Source of the DNA: Flammeovirga aprica JL-4
GTDB lineage: Bacteria; Bacteroidota; Bacteroidia; Cytophagales; Flammeovirgaceae
Reading direction: 5' to 3'
NCBI RefSeq assembly: GCF_012844305.1
Contig: NZ_JABANE010000002.1
Span: forward strand, 1-64,000
Length of the DNA: 64,000 nucleotides
Each line of letters opens with the position of its first letter. The stretch's first letter is position 1. This document shows, piece by piece, positions 1 to 10,900 of this stretch. The notes under the pieces are model-generated. The model was not told the origin of the DNA. It did not search any database and was given only the letters and a program-made list of their open reading frames with translations. Both the position numbers and the translations under genes were made by a program.

Positions 1-65
1 TTTACCCTAGTTTTAAAAAGCAATTTACCATCTTAGATAAATACAACACTATAAATCTAAGGTTT

Positions 66-240
66 TGTCTTGAAACAAAAACGAAGCAAAAAATTCAAGG
101 CTTAGAAGTCAAAAGCTAAATTCCATTCCTTTCGCCTAAATGATTTTAAACTCGCTAAAGCTCAAACAACAAAATCATTTTTAACGGCTCATTCCATGAA
201 ATTCTTAACGCTTTTCTCTTCAAGGCCGGAGAAGTAGTAA
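66..240. repeat. Partial core of the ~400 bp intergenic element (copy 1)
   Basis: This stretch closely matches the centres of the elements at 4523-4925 and 16176-16563. It shares the runs around AAACTCGCTAAAGCTCAAAC and TTCTTAACGCTTTTC. The terminal inverted repeats of the other two copies are not seen here, so this is an internal fragment or a solo core. The rest of 1-436 holds only the terminator at 249-287 and AT-rich DNA. Confidence 0.75.
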
Positions 241-248
241 CAAAAAAA

Positions 249-287
249 GAAAAGCTTAAAATCATCAAAATTGATTCTAAGCTTTTC
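249..287 (-). terminator. Rho-independent terminator of the ptb-buk operon
   Basis: The arms GAAAAGCTTA (249-258) and TAAGCTTTTC (278-287) pair perfectly, and inner AATCA/TTGATT pairing extends the stem. On the minus strand the hairpin is followed by a T-run (complement of the A-run at 242-248). It lies downstream of the minus-strand gene ending at 437. Confidence 0.75.
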
Positions 288-436
288 CAAAAAAAGTTGA
301 ATAGAAAATATCTGGATTTATATCACTTTGGTGAATGATACAATTTAATAGCGATGTTGATTTTCTATTTTACATTAATTCCATACTATCATTAATGCTA
401 AAAATCAGATACAGAATGAATAGATGTTGTTTTTGG

Positions 437-685
437 TTACTTTTCAAAGACAATAACTAAACCTTCAGTGTAGCTGAAACCCCAGCCACCTGTACCAACA
501 TTACTTGAGCTTGCAGAAACCAATGGCGTAATGCTTACTAACTTAAAACCTTCAGCAGCATGTGCCTGAATGCATTCGTCTACAGAAGCAGATGTTTCCT
601 CACCGCTTACTTTCACTGAACGCAATCTATCAGAGGTTGTTCTTCTTGACTCTTTTTTTGTTTTTAAATGAACAGTCTTGTACAT
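437..685 (-). CDS. Small DUF4177-like protein
   Basis: This 82-residue protein starts at the internal Met (MYKTVHLK). The longer frame to 739 would run into the end of the methyltransferase gene, so the shorter start is preferred. The pattern of an N-terminal strand, a helix ending EGFKLVSITPL and a final strand GLVIVFEK resembles DUF4177-type proteins; this is a family resemblance only and no function is known. No signal peptide or membrane segment is seen. It is the last gene of the minus-strand run with the methyltransferase, buk and ptb, 10 bp downstream of the methyltransferase stop, and is followed by a terminator. Its role is unknown. Confidence 0.6.
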   Translation of the reverse strand: MYKTVHLKTKKESRRTTSDRLRSVKVSGEETSASVDECIQAHAAEGFKLVSITPLVSASSSNVGTGGWGFSYTEGLVIVFEK

Positions 686-695
686 AATTATAGGT

Positions 696-1880
696 TTATT
701 TATTAATTCGTTCGCACAATAATAACACTTTTTCGTCACTCATTACAGTGGTTGCAAATATGTAATCATTTCCTCCCTCTTTCAATTTAAGTTTTTTCCT
801 CAATTGATCCACAGTTTGAGGGAAATTTCTTACAGTTAAATTTGCTTTCATTCCGGGAAGTAATTTTTGTAAGGCTTTCTTCTGTACTTGAGATTTGGCT
901 TTAATTTCAAATTTACGTCCTGGGAAATCTTCCACTAATTTTTGTGATGTGTAAAGGTGGGAATTCGTCCCCAACTTTTTTAATTCATACTGCTGTGCTA
1001 TACTCTTAAAACCTCCTCCTTTCATCACTGCAGCATTCGGTTCATATAAAAACTGCTCTAATGCGGTTGCTAGTTCTACTTCCTGATATTCCTCTTCTTC
1101 CAGTTGAAATAGGAATTCAGTTTTGGATTGGTTTTTAGGAAAGTCTACACAATGAATCAAAGTATTATCATCATAATTCTTATTTATCAAGAACAGTACC
1201 TCCTTGCACTCATTTTCAACTGAAATCACAAAAACATGCGAAACTGCCCCCAATTCTCTCACTCCTTGCTTGATATCGATCATTGGAGACAGTTTCACTA
1301 GTATTTTATCTGCTTTTTCAAAAAGCAATTCTTTTAATGCTATAACGTCAGGCTCACAGTCAGAAATACCGACCATTTTATTATTCTGTGCATCTCTTCG
1401 AGCGGGGTCAAGGTAAATTGCCGTCAATTTTGAGGCGTGAGTACGCAACCACTCCACACTATCTCCTGCATTCACTTCAATATTATTTTTGTCCAATGCA
1501 GTGAAATTGAGCTTCGCAATCTCCGCTAAGTCCTCTTGACGTTCACAGTAATATACTTTTTGAAATACATCCGAAAAAGCCCAGTCATCAATACCCATTC
1601 CACCTGTAAGGTCTGCTAAAATTTCACCTTGTAAAATACCGGCTTTAAACTTTGCAGTTTGTTCAGATGAACTTTGCTCTAATGGAATTTTATTGGGGTA
1701 GACAATATTTTCATTGGCATACCAAGTCGGCAGCTTTTTCTTTGCTTTTTGTCTTGATGTAATTTGATGCGCTGCAATTTTACCATCTACTCCTTCTAAA
1801 GACGCTGCTTTGAAAATCACTTTTGATGGATCTTCATTTTCATGCTCCAGAATAAATTGTTTTGTAGCCTGATTGATCAT
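696..1880 (-). CDS. Class I SAM-dependent methyltransferase with THUMP-like domain (PG_1098 type)
   Basis: The 394-residue protein has an N-terminal helical part, a Rossmann methyltransferase core and a C-terminal THUMP-like domain (about residues 320-394). The SAM motif I region reads LADLTGGMGIDDWAF, and the characteristic LDPARRD motif follows. The layout matches the Bacteroidota PG_1098-type family, thought to methylate RNA; the actual substrate is not known from sequence. It starts 3 bp after the buk stop, so co-transcription with ptb-buk is likely. The reason for linking an RNA methyltransferase to butyrate metabolism is unclear. Confidence 0.85.
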   Translation of the reverse strand: MINQATKQFILEHENEDPSKVIFKAASLEGVDGKIAAHQITSRQKAKKKLPTWYANENIVYPNKIPLEQSSSEQTAKFKAGILQGEILADLTGGMGIDDWAFSDVFQKVYYCERQEDLAEIAKLNFTALDKNNIEVNAGDSVEWLRTHASKLTAIYLDPARRDAQNNKMVGISDCEPDVIALKELLFEKADKILVKLSPMIDIKQGVRELGAVSHVFVISVENECKEVLFLINKNYDDNTLIHCVDFPKNQSKTEFLFQLEEEEYQEVELATALEQFLYEPNAAVMKGGGFKSIAQQYELKKLGTNSHLYTSQKLVEDFPGRKFEIKAKSQVQKKALQKLLPGMKANLTVRNFPQTVDQLRKKLKLKEGGNDYIFATTVMSDEKVLLLCERINK

Positions 1881-1883
1881 ATA

Positions 1884-2963
1884 TTAGAATATTGTCTCTC
1901 CGTATAACTTTGGTGTTGTTGCTCCATTCAAAACTCTCAGCCCATTCATAGCAAGGGCTTTCATCTCATCTTCTCCTGGATAAACATGAACAGAGGCAAT
2001 ATAATCAACTTTATTTTTAATTTTATCAGTCAACCATTTACCGTAGGCCAATCCACCTGTTAATAAAATCCCATCCACTTTATTTTCTAATGGTATTACC
2101 ATAGAAGCAATTTCTTTTGAGATCTGATAGATCATCGCTTCCATTACTTCTCTTTCTTTGGAAGGTTTTTCGATGGCTAATTCTTCTACCTTTTTAGCAT
2201 CAATAGTCCCTAAATAGGCAAACATTCCACCTTTACCTACCAGCATTTCCATCATTTGCTGTTGGGTATAAGCACCGCTGAATGCCGCTCTGATAATATC
2301 GCCTACAGGCAATGAACCACTTCTTTCAGGTGAGAAAGGACCAGATCCATCCAAAGCCTGATTCACATCGATGACTTGTCCTTTGGCATGTGCTGCTACA
2401 GAAATTCCTCCACCAAGGTGAGCAATGATCAGATTAAGATCTTCATAATTTGCTCCTTCTCTTGATGCATGTTCCCTGCCAATTGCCTTTTGGTTTAAAG
2501 CATGAAATACAGAAGATTTAGGAAATTTGGGATGCCCAGACATACGTGCTATATCTGATAATTCATCTACTACCACAGGATCTGCAATACATGCTTTTAT
2601 TTTTAAAGGAGAAGCAATATCAAAGGCAATTTTAGCCGCAAAATTACTTGCATGCTTTTTCGGCGTCTCCTTTAAATCATGCAGCAGATTATCATCCACT
2701 AGGTAAACACCGGATGGAATAGGCTTGCTTAAGCCTCCTCTAGCCATAGCGATATCCAAAGATTCTAAAGCAATACCTTCCTCCTTTAAGAAGCCAAGAA
2801 CTTTTTCTTTGCGGAAATTGAGCTGTGCTTCTTCCTCTTGATAGGCTGATAACTCGTCAGATGAATGTCTTAAAGTTTTCTCAACTATTTCTATGTCCCC
2901 TTCAAAAACAGCTACTTTTGTAGATGTAGATCCGGGGTTTATTACTAAGATTCTGTTATTCAT
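1884..2963 (-). CDS. buk: Butyrate kinase
   Basis: The 359-residue protein belongs to the acetate/butyrate kinase (ASKHA) fold. The N-terminal phosphate-binding loop reads INPGSTSTKVAVFEGD, and later segments include LIIAHLGGGISVAAHAKG and GILLTGGLAYG, as expected for butyrate kinases. It transfers phosphate between butyryl-phosphate and ADP/ATP, and branched acyl groups are possible alternative substrates. It follows ptb by 3 bp, giving the classic Ptb-Buk pair. Length is normal for the family. A cytoplasmic role in fermentation or branched-chain acyl turnover is inferred. Confidence 0.93.
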   Translation of the reverse strand: MNNRILVINPGSTSTKVAVFEGDIEIVEKTLRHSSDELSAYQEEEAQLNFRKEKVLGFLKEEGIALESLDIAMARGGLSKPIPSGVYLVDDNLLHDLKETPKKHASNFAAKIAFDIASPLKIKACIADPVVVDELSDIARMSGHPKFPKSSVFHALNQKAIGREHASREGANYEDLNLIIAHLGGGISVAAHAKGQVIDVNQALDGSGPFSPERSGSLPVGDIIRAAFSGAYTQQQMMEMLVGKGGMFAYLGTIDAKKVEELAIEKPSKEREVMEAMIYQISKEIASMVIPLENKVDGILLTGGLAYGKWLTDKIKNKVDYIASVHVYPGEDEMKALAMNGLRVLNGATTPKLYGETIF

Positions 2964-2966
2964 AGA

Positions 2967-3875
2967 TTAAAATTCAATTGATGCGGCCGCCAAACGAATA
3001 CTGTTCAATTTCGTTTCCATTGAATCCGCTCTTGAAGTCAATACGATTGGTGCTTTTGCTCCTAAAATAATGGAAGCCACTTTTGCACTGGCAAAGAACA
3101 CGAAAGCCTTGTACAATACATTACCTGCTTCAATGTCTGGCACCAATAACAAGTCTGCATCACCTGCCACGGCTCCTTTGATGCCTTTATGCGAAGATGA
3201 TTCCTGACTAATGGCATTATCAAAAGCCAATGGTCCGTCAATCTCACAGTTTCTGATCTGACCTCTGTTGGCCATGATAGTCAGTAAAGCAGCATCTAAT
3301 GTAGCTGGCATTTTTTCATTTACCATTTCCACAGCGGCAAGTGCAGCTACTTTCGGTTTTTTGATTCCTATTTTCTGAAGGAAATCAATGGCATTGTTCA
3401 AGATCCCGATTTTTGTATCTAGATCAGGCGCAATATTCATGGCCACATCTGTCAATGCCAAAGGTTTGTGATAAGCTGGTAGATCAAATAAAGCAAGGTG
3501 AGAAATGACTCTACTTTTCTTTAATCCCCATTCTTTGTTCAATACACCTCTCATCAACTCTGCTGTTGCAAGATGCCCTTTCATTAAGAAATCGGCTTTT
3601 CCGTCATGAATCAAAGAAACAGCAATTTTCACCATCTCTTTTACCTCTATAGCATGAAAAACTTGCACTTCGTCTCCGAAGGAAATATCCAGATCCTTAC
3701 AGACCTTTTTGATATCGTGTTTGTTGCCTACCAATACAGGTTCAATGATATTGGCTTTATAAGCTCTATGTACTGCATCTAGGGCGTTATCATCTGCCGC
3801 AGCACACAAAACTAATCTACGTTTGGCCGTTTGAGCATTTAAAATATCAACTAGTTCAGAAATACTCTTAAGCAT
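2967..3875 (-). CDS. ptb: Phosphate butyryltransferase
   Basis: The 302-residue protein belongs to the phosphate acetyl/butaryl transferase family, seen in LVLCAAADDNALDAVHRAYK near the N-terminus and LMKGHLATAELMRGVLN in the middle. It interconverts butyryl-CoA and butyryl-phosphate, feeding Buk encoded 3 bp downstream. It is the first gene of the minus-strand operon; the 167 bp upstream (3876-4042) should carry the promoter, but no clear TAnnTTTG box was found there. Phosphotransacetylase activity is the main alternative, disfavoured by the adjacent butyrate kinase. Confidence 0.9.
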   Translation of the reverse strand: MLKSISELVDILNAQTAKRRLVLCAAADDNALDAVHRAYKANIIEPVLVGNKHDIKKVCKDLDISFGDEVQVFHAIEVKEMVKIAVSLIHDGKADFLMKGHLATAELMRGVLNKEWGLKKSRVISHLALFDLPAYHKPLALTDVAMNIAPDLDTKIGILNNAIDFLQKIGIKKPKVAALAAVEMVNEKMPATLDAALLTIMANRGQIRNCEIDGPLAFDNAISQESSSHKGIKGAVAGDADLLLVPDIEAGNVLYKAFVFFASAKVASIILGAKAPIVLTSRADSMETKLNSIRLAAASIEF

Positions 3876-4042
3876 AATAAATAATGGTTAGTATGTATAT
3901 ATGTATAGTGAATCAAACCTCAAGTCTTAATAATGAGCACTAGGCTAGAAGAGTTACTTTCCTTCTTTCCATGTATTCAGACAGTAGTGAAAAGGGTTTG
4001 ATAGTATATGGTTCCGTAAATTTACGATTTTTAATGATCTGC

Positions 4043-4411
4043 CTACAAAGGTATTACTTCTAAAATAGAATATGATTTTTCGAATTCAGAGACCTTCACT
4101 TGAACATGCTCTCCTACCTGACAAGGTATTTCTCCTCTGAAACGGGCCGATAATTTCGCTCCTACTTTAGGATATCTCGTTACTCCAGGTCCACATCCGT
4201 CTAATGATTTTACAAAAAATATAACGCCTCCTCCTTCAATCATCAACACCTCTCCATAAAAAACACAGGTGCCCGGTGTAACATGCAGGCCGTTGTCGTC
4301 TGCCACTACCTGACCATGACTATCTCCTCCTATAATCTGTACTTGCTGTGATTTACATCCAAAAGCAAAGAAGAAGAATACAGTTATTAAAATATAATTC
4401 AGTGTTTTCAT
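4043..4411 (-). CDS. Small secreted lipoprotein of unknown function
   Basis: The 122-residue protein has a short hydrophobic signal with a lipobox (FAFGC, Cys about residue 19), so an outer-membrane or periplasmic lipoprotein is predicted. The mature part is beta-rich and contains two further cysteines (GTCVF, DGCGP) plus one in EIPCQVG. I do not recognise a family. It is monocistronic, minus strand, with intergenic repeats upstream and the ptb operon downstream. Confidence 0.7.
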   Translation of the reverse strand: MKTLNYILITVFFFFAFGCKSQQVQIIGGDSHGQVVADDNGLHVTPGTCVFYGEVLMIEGGGVIFFVKSLDGCGPGVTRYPKVGAKLSARFRGEIPCQVGEHVQVKVSEFEKSYSILEVIPL

Positions 4412-4522
4412 TTGGTTGAATTTTATGCTGTAAAATAAATCAATTTGTATTGGTAATGTAGATTCCGGAGCGAAGTTAAGCGACTATGTTATAATAACGA
4501 TAGATTTTACTTTTATTAAGAC

Positions 4523-4925
4523 AAGTACACTGTAAACTAAATTGTCTTCAACTATCTATCGACATTTCTGCAAGCTTTTTATGTTCTACTTCCAAGCTTC
4601 CTTCTTCTTCATTTTTCCATTGATGAAAAACGAAGCAAAAAATCTAGGCTTTGAAGTCAAAAGCTAAATTCCATTCCTCTCGCCTAAATGATTTTAAACT
4701 CGCTAAAGCTCAAACAAGAAAATCATTTTAAACGGCTCAATACATGAAATTCTTAACGCTTTTCCCTTCAAGGCCGGAAAAGCACTATCAAATTAAAATT
4801 GCAGAAAGCCCACTAGCGCGAATGTTAAGCGTAAGCATCATTCGTACTCTGTAGATCATCAAAAATCTCCTGATTTCTAAAACCAAAATATCTGAAAGAT
4901 TAGGTTACAGTTTACTAAAGTACTT
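4523..4925. mobile_element. MITE-like element, ~400 bp, copy 2
   Basis: This 403 bp non-coding element is bounded by imperfect terminal inverted repeats: left AAGTACACTGTAAACTAAAT, and right, read on the other strand, AAGTACTTTAGTAAACTG. Its core matches 66-240 and 16176-16563. The right half carries a hairpin with arms CGAATG/CATTCG near 4819, similar to units at 37.1 and 38.5 kb. No coding frame is conserved between copies. It fills most of the gap between the lipoprotein and the giant secreted protein. Confidence 0.7.
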
Positions 4926-4977
4926 GAAAAAAGAAAGGGGATCAGATTTCTAGAACCTGACCCCCGATCACCACTTA

Positions 4978-7900
4978 CTATCTTTTTATAATTGACTTCC
5001 GTATACTCTTGTCTCCATCTGCAAACTGCACTATGTATTGCCCTGCATAGAGATGAGCGATGTTCAATTGAATGTGATTACTATTATATCTTCCTTGGTA
5101 GACTTTTCTACCGCTTGTGCTGAATACACTTACTTCAACACCATTCTGCCAATTCTCATCCAAGTCCACTGCAAAGATGCCATTACTTGGATTAGGGTAA
5201 ACTTTAGCTTCCAATGGAGTGACAAAATTATCCAGTACTGTAGTCGATTCATGTGTATACTCAAATTTTATTTCCTCACTTTCTGAAGTCGACGAGAAAG
5301 CCCTGAGATAATAAACGTGAGTTCCTTCAGCAAATGACCTTCTATCTCTGAAAACATTTGTATTTTTTTCAGTTGTACCTAGCAATACTTTTTTATGAGA
5401 TGAAGAATCATAATAGCAGACATGGAAACCTTCTTCATTTAGAGAATTATCTTTCCATGAAATTCTCAAATAATCATCAAGCATCGTTGCTTCTATTTCC
5501 GAAGGTGCTTTTACAATAACACTATCTTCTTCTGATGTATTATCCTCATCATCAGTTGATGGGTCTTCTTCATTATCTTCTTCTTCATCAGTTGATCCTT
5601 CATCCTCTGTTGATGGATCTTCTTCTGTATCGTCCTCTTCATCAGTTGATCCTTCATCCTCCGTTGTTGGATCCTCTTCTGTATCGCCCTCTTCATCAGT
5701 TGATCCTCCATCCTCTGTTGTTGGATCCTCTTCTGTATCGCCCTCTTCGTCAGTTGATCCTTCGTCCTCTGTTGTTGGATCTTCTTCTGTATCGCCCTCT
5801 TCGTCAGTTGATCCTTCGTCCTCTGTTGTTGGATCTTCTTCTGTATCGCCCTCTTCGTCAGTTGATCCTTCGTCCTCTGTTGTTGGATCTTCTTCTGTAT
5901 CGCCCTCTTCGTCAGTTGTAGGGTCCTCACCTTCCGTTGAAGATTTTGGCATTTCTTTTCCTACATAATTGATTGTCGCATGTGGAGAATATCCCTCTTC
6001 ATTAAAACCGGCAATACTGTAGATATAATCTTTATACTTATCAAAATCAGTATCTACAACTTGAAATTTATCTGGTGAAAGTGATGCAATCAAACTTGAT
6101 GTAGTATCATTTTTCAGCTTTCTGTAAACCTCATAGCCTTTCACAACTTCTGATGAATCACTCCATGACAATGAAATTGTATTGTCTAATGAGTCATAAA
6201 TTAAGTCTAATTGATACGGTTGAGATGGGACTGGGATAACTCTTTCTAAAGTAGTAGCCTGTAGCTCCAAGTTATCACTATACACCTCAAAAATGTAAGA
6301 CTGTATATAATAAGTATAAGTTGTGTTTTCGGCTAGAAGTGAATCTTTAAACGCTCTTGCATCAGCGTTCACAGAGGCGATCAGTTGCGGTTCTGTATCA
6401 CTTCCTGATTTTCTAAAGATCTTATAACCGTGCTCATCTGATTTTGTATCATCCCATGTTAGAGATAAGGTATGTTGTGTTGCTGTATCTAAAGCAAAAC
6501 CGGTTAATCCTACTGGAACTGGAGGTACGGTAGAGATTGACTTACATTCTGAATCGTAATAAAATCCATTTTTCTCTGAAGCTACTTTATAAGTATATTC
6601 AGTATTCAGCTGGTACAAAGAATCTGTATAACTTGTAACTGATGAATCCAGAACAGCCAACATCTCAAAATCCATTGTTTTTTCCTGACGGTATACAACA
6701 TAGTGTTCCTCACGATCCGAAAGATCATTCCATATAATTTGATGTCCTGATTCTACTTTCTCTAAACTCATTATCACAGGTGCATTGATTGGAACTTGAG
6801 CGGAAACAGAGGTACTGATTGAACTACCTAAAGAATTATAACTCTTAATTACATATTCATACATTTCCCCTTTCTCCACTTCCAAATCCACAAACGTACT
6901 ATCATTATATTCTAATGAAGCTGACAATGTGTATTCTTCCTCACCTACTTTTCTTCTCAGCACTTCAAAACCAAGCTCATTTTCAATATTGTCTTTCCAT
7001 GCTAGAGAAATCGCATTTTCGGAAGCATTGATATTGATTTCTTCCACAGCATCAGGCTTCGAACTATTACTCATGGTGTGGACAAACAGCTGGAATAAAC
7101 TATTCAATTTCCCTTCTAAAAGACCGTTTATAGCTCTAATTCTAAAGTAATAAGTAAAGCCTTTTGTCAACCCTTCAATCAAGAAAGATTCCTCATCCAC
7201 ATCTGTTACAAAAGAATGCGGGAATGTTTTCCCATAGTCAGTAGAATACTCAATCAAGAAACCTGTTTCCAAAGCAGATGCATCTTCCCAAGTGAATAGT
7301 AACGAGGAAGGTGTCACTTCTTCATAAATCACATTTCCAGGAGCTTCCAATCGAGTGAAGATGGACGAAGTAACCGGTGTTGATCGACCACTTCCATTAA
7401 ATGCAGTAACTCTTATATAATAACTTATAGATCCCAATGTATTATTCGTGAATTCATAGGTAGTTGTATTTCTATCTACCATGGCCAACGGTACAAATCC
7501 TTTTTCGGGATTCAATGAATACTCTACATAAAAGCCGTCTTCTGTTTCACTATTATCTTCCCATGAAACCGATAAATACCTGCTTTTATTTTGTAATTCA
7601 ACTTTTAGGTTTTCAACAGGATTAGGAATATTTTTTAATGTTGCAGAAGCTACGGGCGAATTTTCCGCTACCCCTTCAGCACTAAATGCTTTCACTTTAT
7701 AATAATAAGTTGCTCCTGAAGGTTTGGCAGATTTATCGATCCAACTGATGTGATTTGAATTCACTTTGGCTACAGATTGATAAGGTCCTTCTATATCTTC
7801 TGCTCTTTCTATGATATAACCTGATACATGAGGAATACTTTCCCAGCTAACTTCAATATTTTCATCCGGTAATAATGAAGCATTCAATGCTGTCAATTCT

Positions 7901-10900
7901 TCAATAGAACTACTACCTGTTGTTGATCCGAACACTTCAAAAGCAAGGTTCGTATCTTCTGCATTAAACTCTGCTGGATCTGTCCAATCTGTATATCCTC
8001 TTCCAAATAAATTACCTGGATCTATTAAATAAAACTTTTCTCCTCTTGTCTCTTGCTCACCGGTTCCTTTCCAGAACCAGCTTCCCTCTTTGCTGTAAGA
8101 CATCACCGCAGCAACCGAGATCCAATATTTACCTGGAGTCAACTCTAATGGTGTGGCTAAGACATGTGTCAATATTCCCTCATCATAATCAGAAACATCA
8201 ACTACTCCAGAACTGTAAACGATATTTTCAGAAGGTTGTCCATTTTCATCTTCATATATAAAAACTTCCATCTTCGGTACTACCTGACCTGTAGATCTTC
8301 CGTAAGCGTTTATTTTTGAGACTACCCAATTCTTTCCTTCAGGAACAGTGATATCATCTGCCAGATAAACGGCTTTATTGAAATCTGTAAAAAACTGTGA
8401 TCTGTAAATTTCTCCAGTTTGATTGACCTGACTGTGAAGTGCCGGAACTACATTCTCTACTTTCGCTTTGAACTGAATCTTAGAAGAAAGTGTATTATCA
8501 TATGCAAACAGCGTAATTGCCGAAGTTCCTGTTGCTGTATTTGTAGCAATGTAAAGTGTGTCATTAGAGATAGAAGTCTTGATCACACTAGAGTCTGAAG
8601 TAATCACTTCAAATACCAAATCGTTTTGATTCTGAGATTCGAAAACATCATGTAAATCAATTGCTTCCACAACCTCTCCTAAAGAATAAGTACGCTCATC
8701 AATATTCATTTTTACTAAAGGTGGTGTAGACTGCACTCCAAAGTAAGCCGAGAAAATACCATTTGAATGAGTCGCCACTACCACCAAACCATCTTCTCTT
8801 GTTTTGATCATCGTCACCACACCATCTCCAATTTCTTTCTCCCCCTGCTGCATCCATTCCGTATTTTCGGAGATGCTTGAAAGCGGTGAATAATAAAGAC
8901 CTACACTTGTACCTACAAAAAGTCCTTCTTCACCATCTTTCGGCTGATGGAACTCTGCCCAGCGTACCGATGGACCTGCTCCTGATCCGTCTTCATTTTC
9001 TTCAAGATTGCCAGAAACATGTGTCCAAGTCACACCACCATCTTTCGTTTGGTAAATACTTTTTGTTTGATAGTTGGAATAAACCACCACTATGTGATCC
9101 GCATTTTTAGGATTCACAGCCACACATGATACAAAAGCACTCGGCAAACCTTTTCCTGATGAAATATGATCTACTGAAGAAGATTTAGATCTTGCATTAT
9201 TGATTCTATATATATTACCGTTTCCTGTTCCAACGACTACAATGTTTTGAGGATTTTTTGAAGCTGCTACTGCTGTAATTGTTCCTGAAGTTGAGACATT
9301 ATCATAAAGTGCCCAACCTGTTGTCGTTCCATTAAAAGTATAACCTGAATTGATACTTGAGAGCGATAAATTATACCACAATTTATTTTTCGCAGGATAA
9401 TACATCACATTGGCATCATTAGGATCTAGAATATAAGGATGCACAAACAACTGACCTGATGCATTTCTCGGCTGAATACCATCATAATCAACAGGCTTTG
9501 TAGGATCATCTCCTTTAAACCTTAAAATCTTACCATATTGTGTACTGGTATATCTGATATGCTCTCCTGGCACAATTGCCACATAACAGCCATCACCACC
9601 TGCAAACTCTTCTATCCAATCAGCATCCGTTGCTGAAGCATTCGTATACCATTTTCCATTATCTTGAAAGCCTGCCATTATTCTTGCATCCCCTTCAGTG
9701 TCTTCATCAATGGCAATCGCATACGCTTGAGTAGTATAATAGCCGTTATTCAAAAATTGCCAATTGACAACATCAGCCATAATATTTTTAGATTTTGAAA
9801 CTCCTCCATCATGACTTGTAATCACTATATCTGAATTAGACGGAAGGAAAACCATTGCATGATTATCAGGGTGATGATTGGCGTATTGACTCACGTTATT
9901 CACTGGGGCATATCCACCAATCCACGTTGTATTTGCTGTACTAGCAAAACCATCTGTAGATCTGTAAAGGTTTGTACTGCCAATGAAAACCACATTTTCG
10001 TCATTGGGTTTTACTTCAATATACTGGTTGTAACTTCCTTGAGAAAGGTTGCCAACATATCCACCATAAGCCGGCAGGTTTGCCGTACGGTCCAGCCAAG
10101 TATCGTTGCTCACTGAATATTTAAACAGCATATGACTGTTGGTACCTTTCCCCGGCGTATGTGCAAAAAAGTAAACCACATCAGGGTTAGAAGGCGAGGC
10201 CGATAAAACCGTTCTGTTCAATCCAATAGCCGCTACCTGTGAAGGTGTGATATCCGTCCAGTTTTCACCATCGTCAGATATGAAATAACCATGATTTGAA
10301 AGCGTAGCAAATAATTTACCTGTAGTATTTTTTTCAATTTCTGTATAAATAGACGATGTGTTTTCAATCACCTTATTCCATGTCATCCCTCCATCTAAAG
10401 ACCTTGAAATTCCGCCTTGATGTGCTACATAAATCCCTCCATCATCACTAATAACGATGCTAGATGTATATTGGAAATCACCACCTGAAATTGTGGGATC
10501 AAAAGTAGTTCCTGACAAAGCGGTCCATGAAACTCCTCCATCTGTCGACTTGTAAATACCATTACCTCTGTAAACGGCTCCTCCACCTGAAGCTGAGTTA
10601 CCATAAACCTCTCCAGAACCATAATACCATACATTTGAAAAATGAGGTCTTGGATCTTGTGCAATACATGTAATGCTCTGACGGTCCGTCGGATCTGTTA
10701 CTTTAGTCCAGCTATCACCTCCGTCAATTGACCTCCATAAACCACCAGCCACACCGCCTGCTAGAATAATATTTTCATTGGTTTTGTCTATGGCTAAAGC
10801 TCTTGTTCTACCACCTACGTTGAAAGGGCCTCGTTTCAGCCATTTAGGAGCAGGTGTATTGGAAGAAAATAAACTGGCGCGTTTGGCACTTTGGAAATGA

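Noticed and set aside
437-739. 100-residue version of the DUF4177-like protein
   Set aside because: It would overlap the end of the methyltransferase gene; the internal Met at 685 gives the conserved length.
5511-5930. Long open frames on both strands across the acidic repeat tract
   Set aside because: They are by-products of the 54-bp periodicity inside the giant secreted protein and have low-complexity products.
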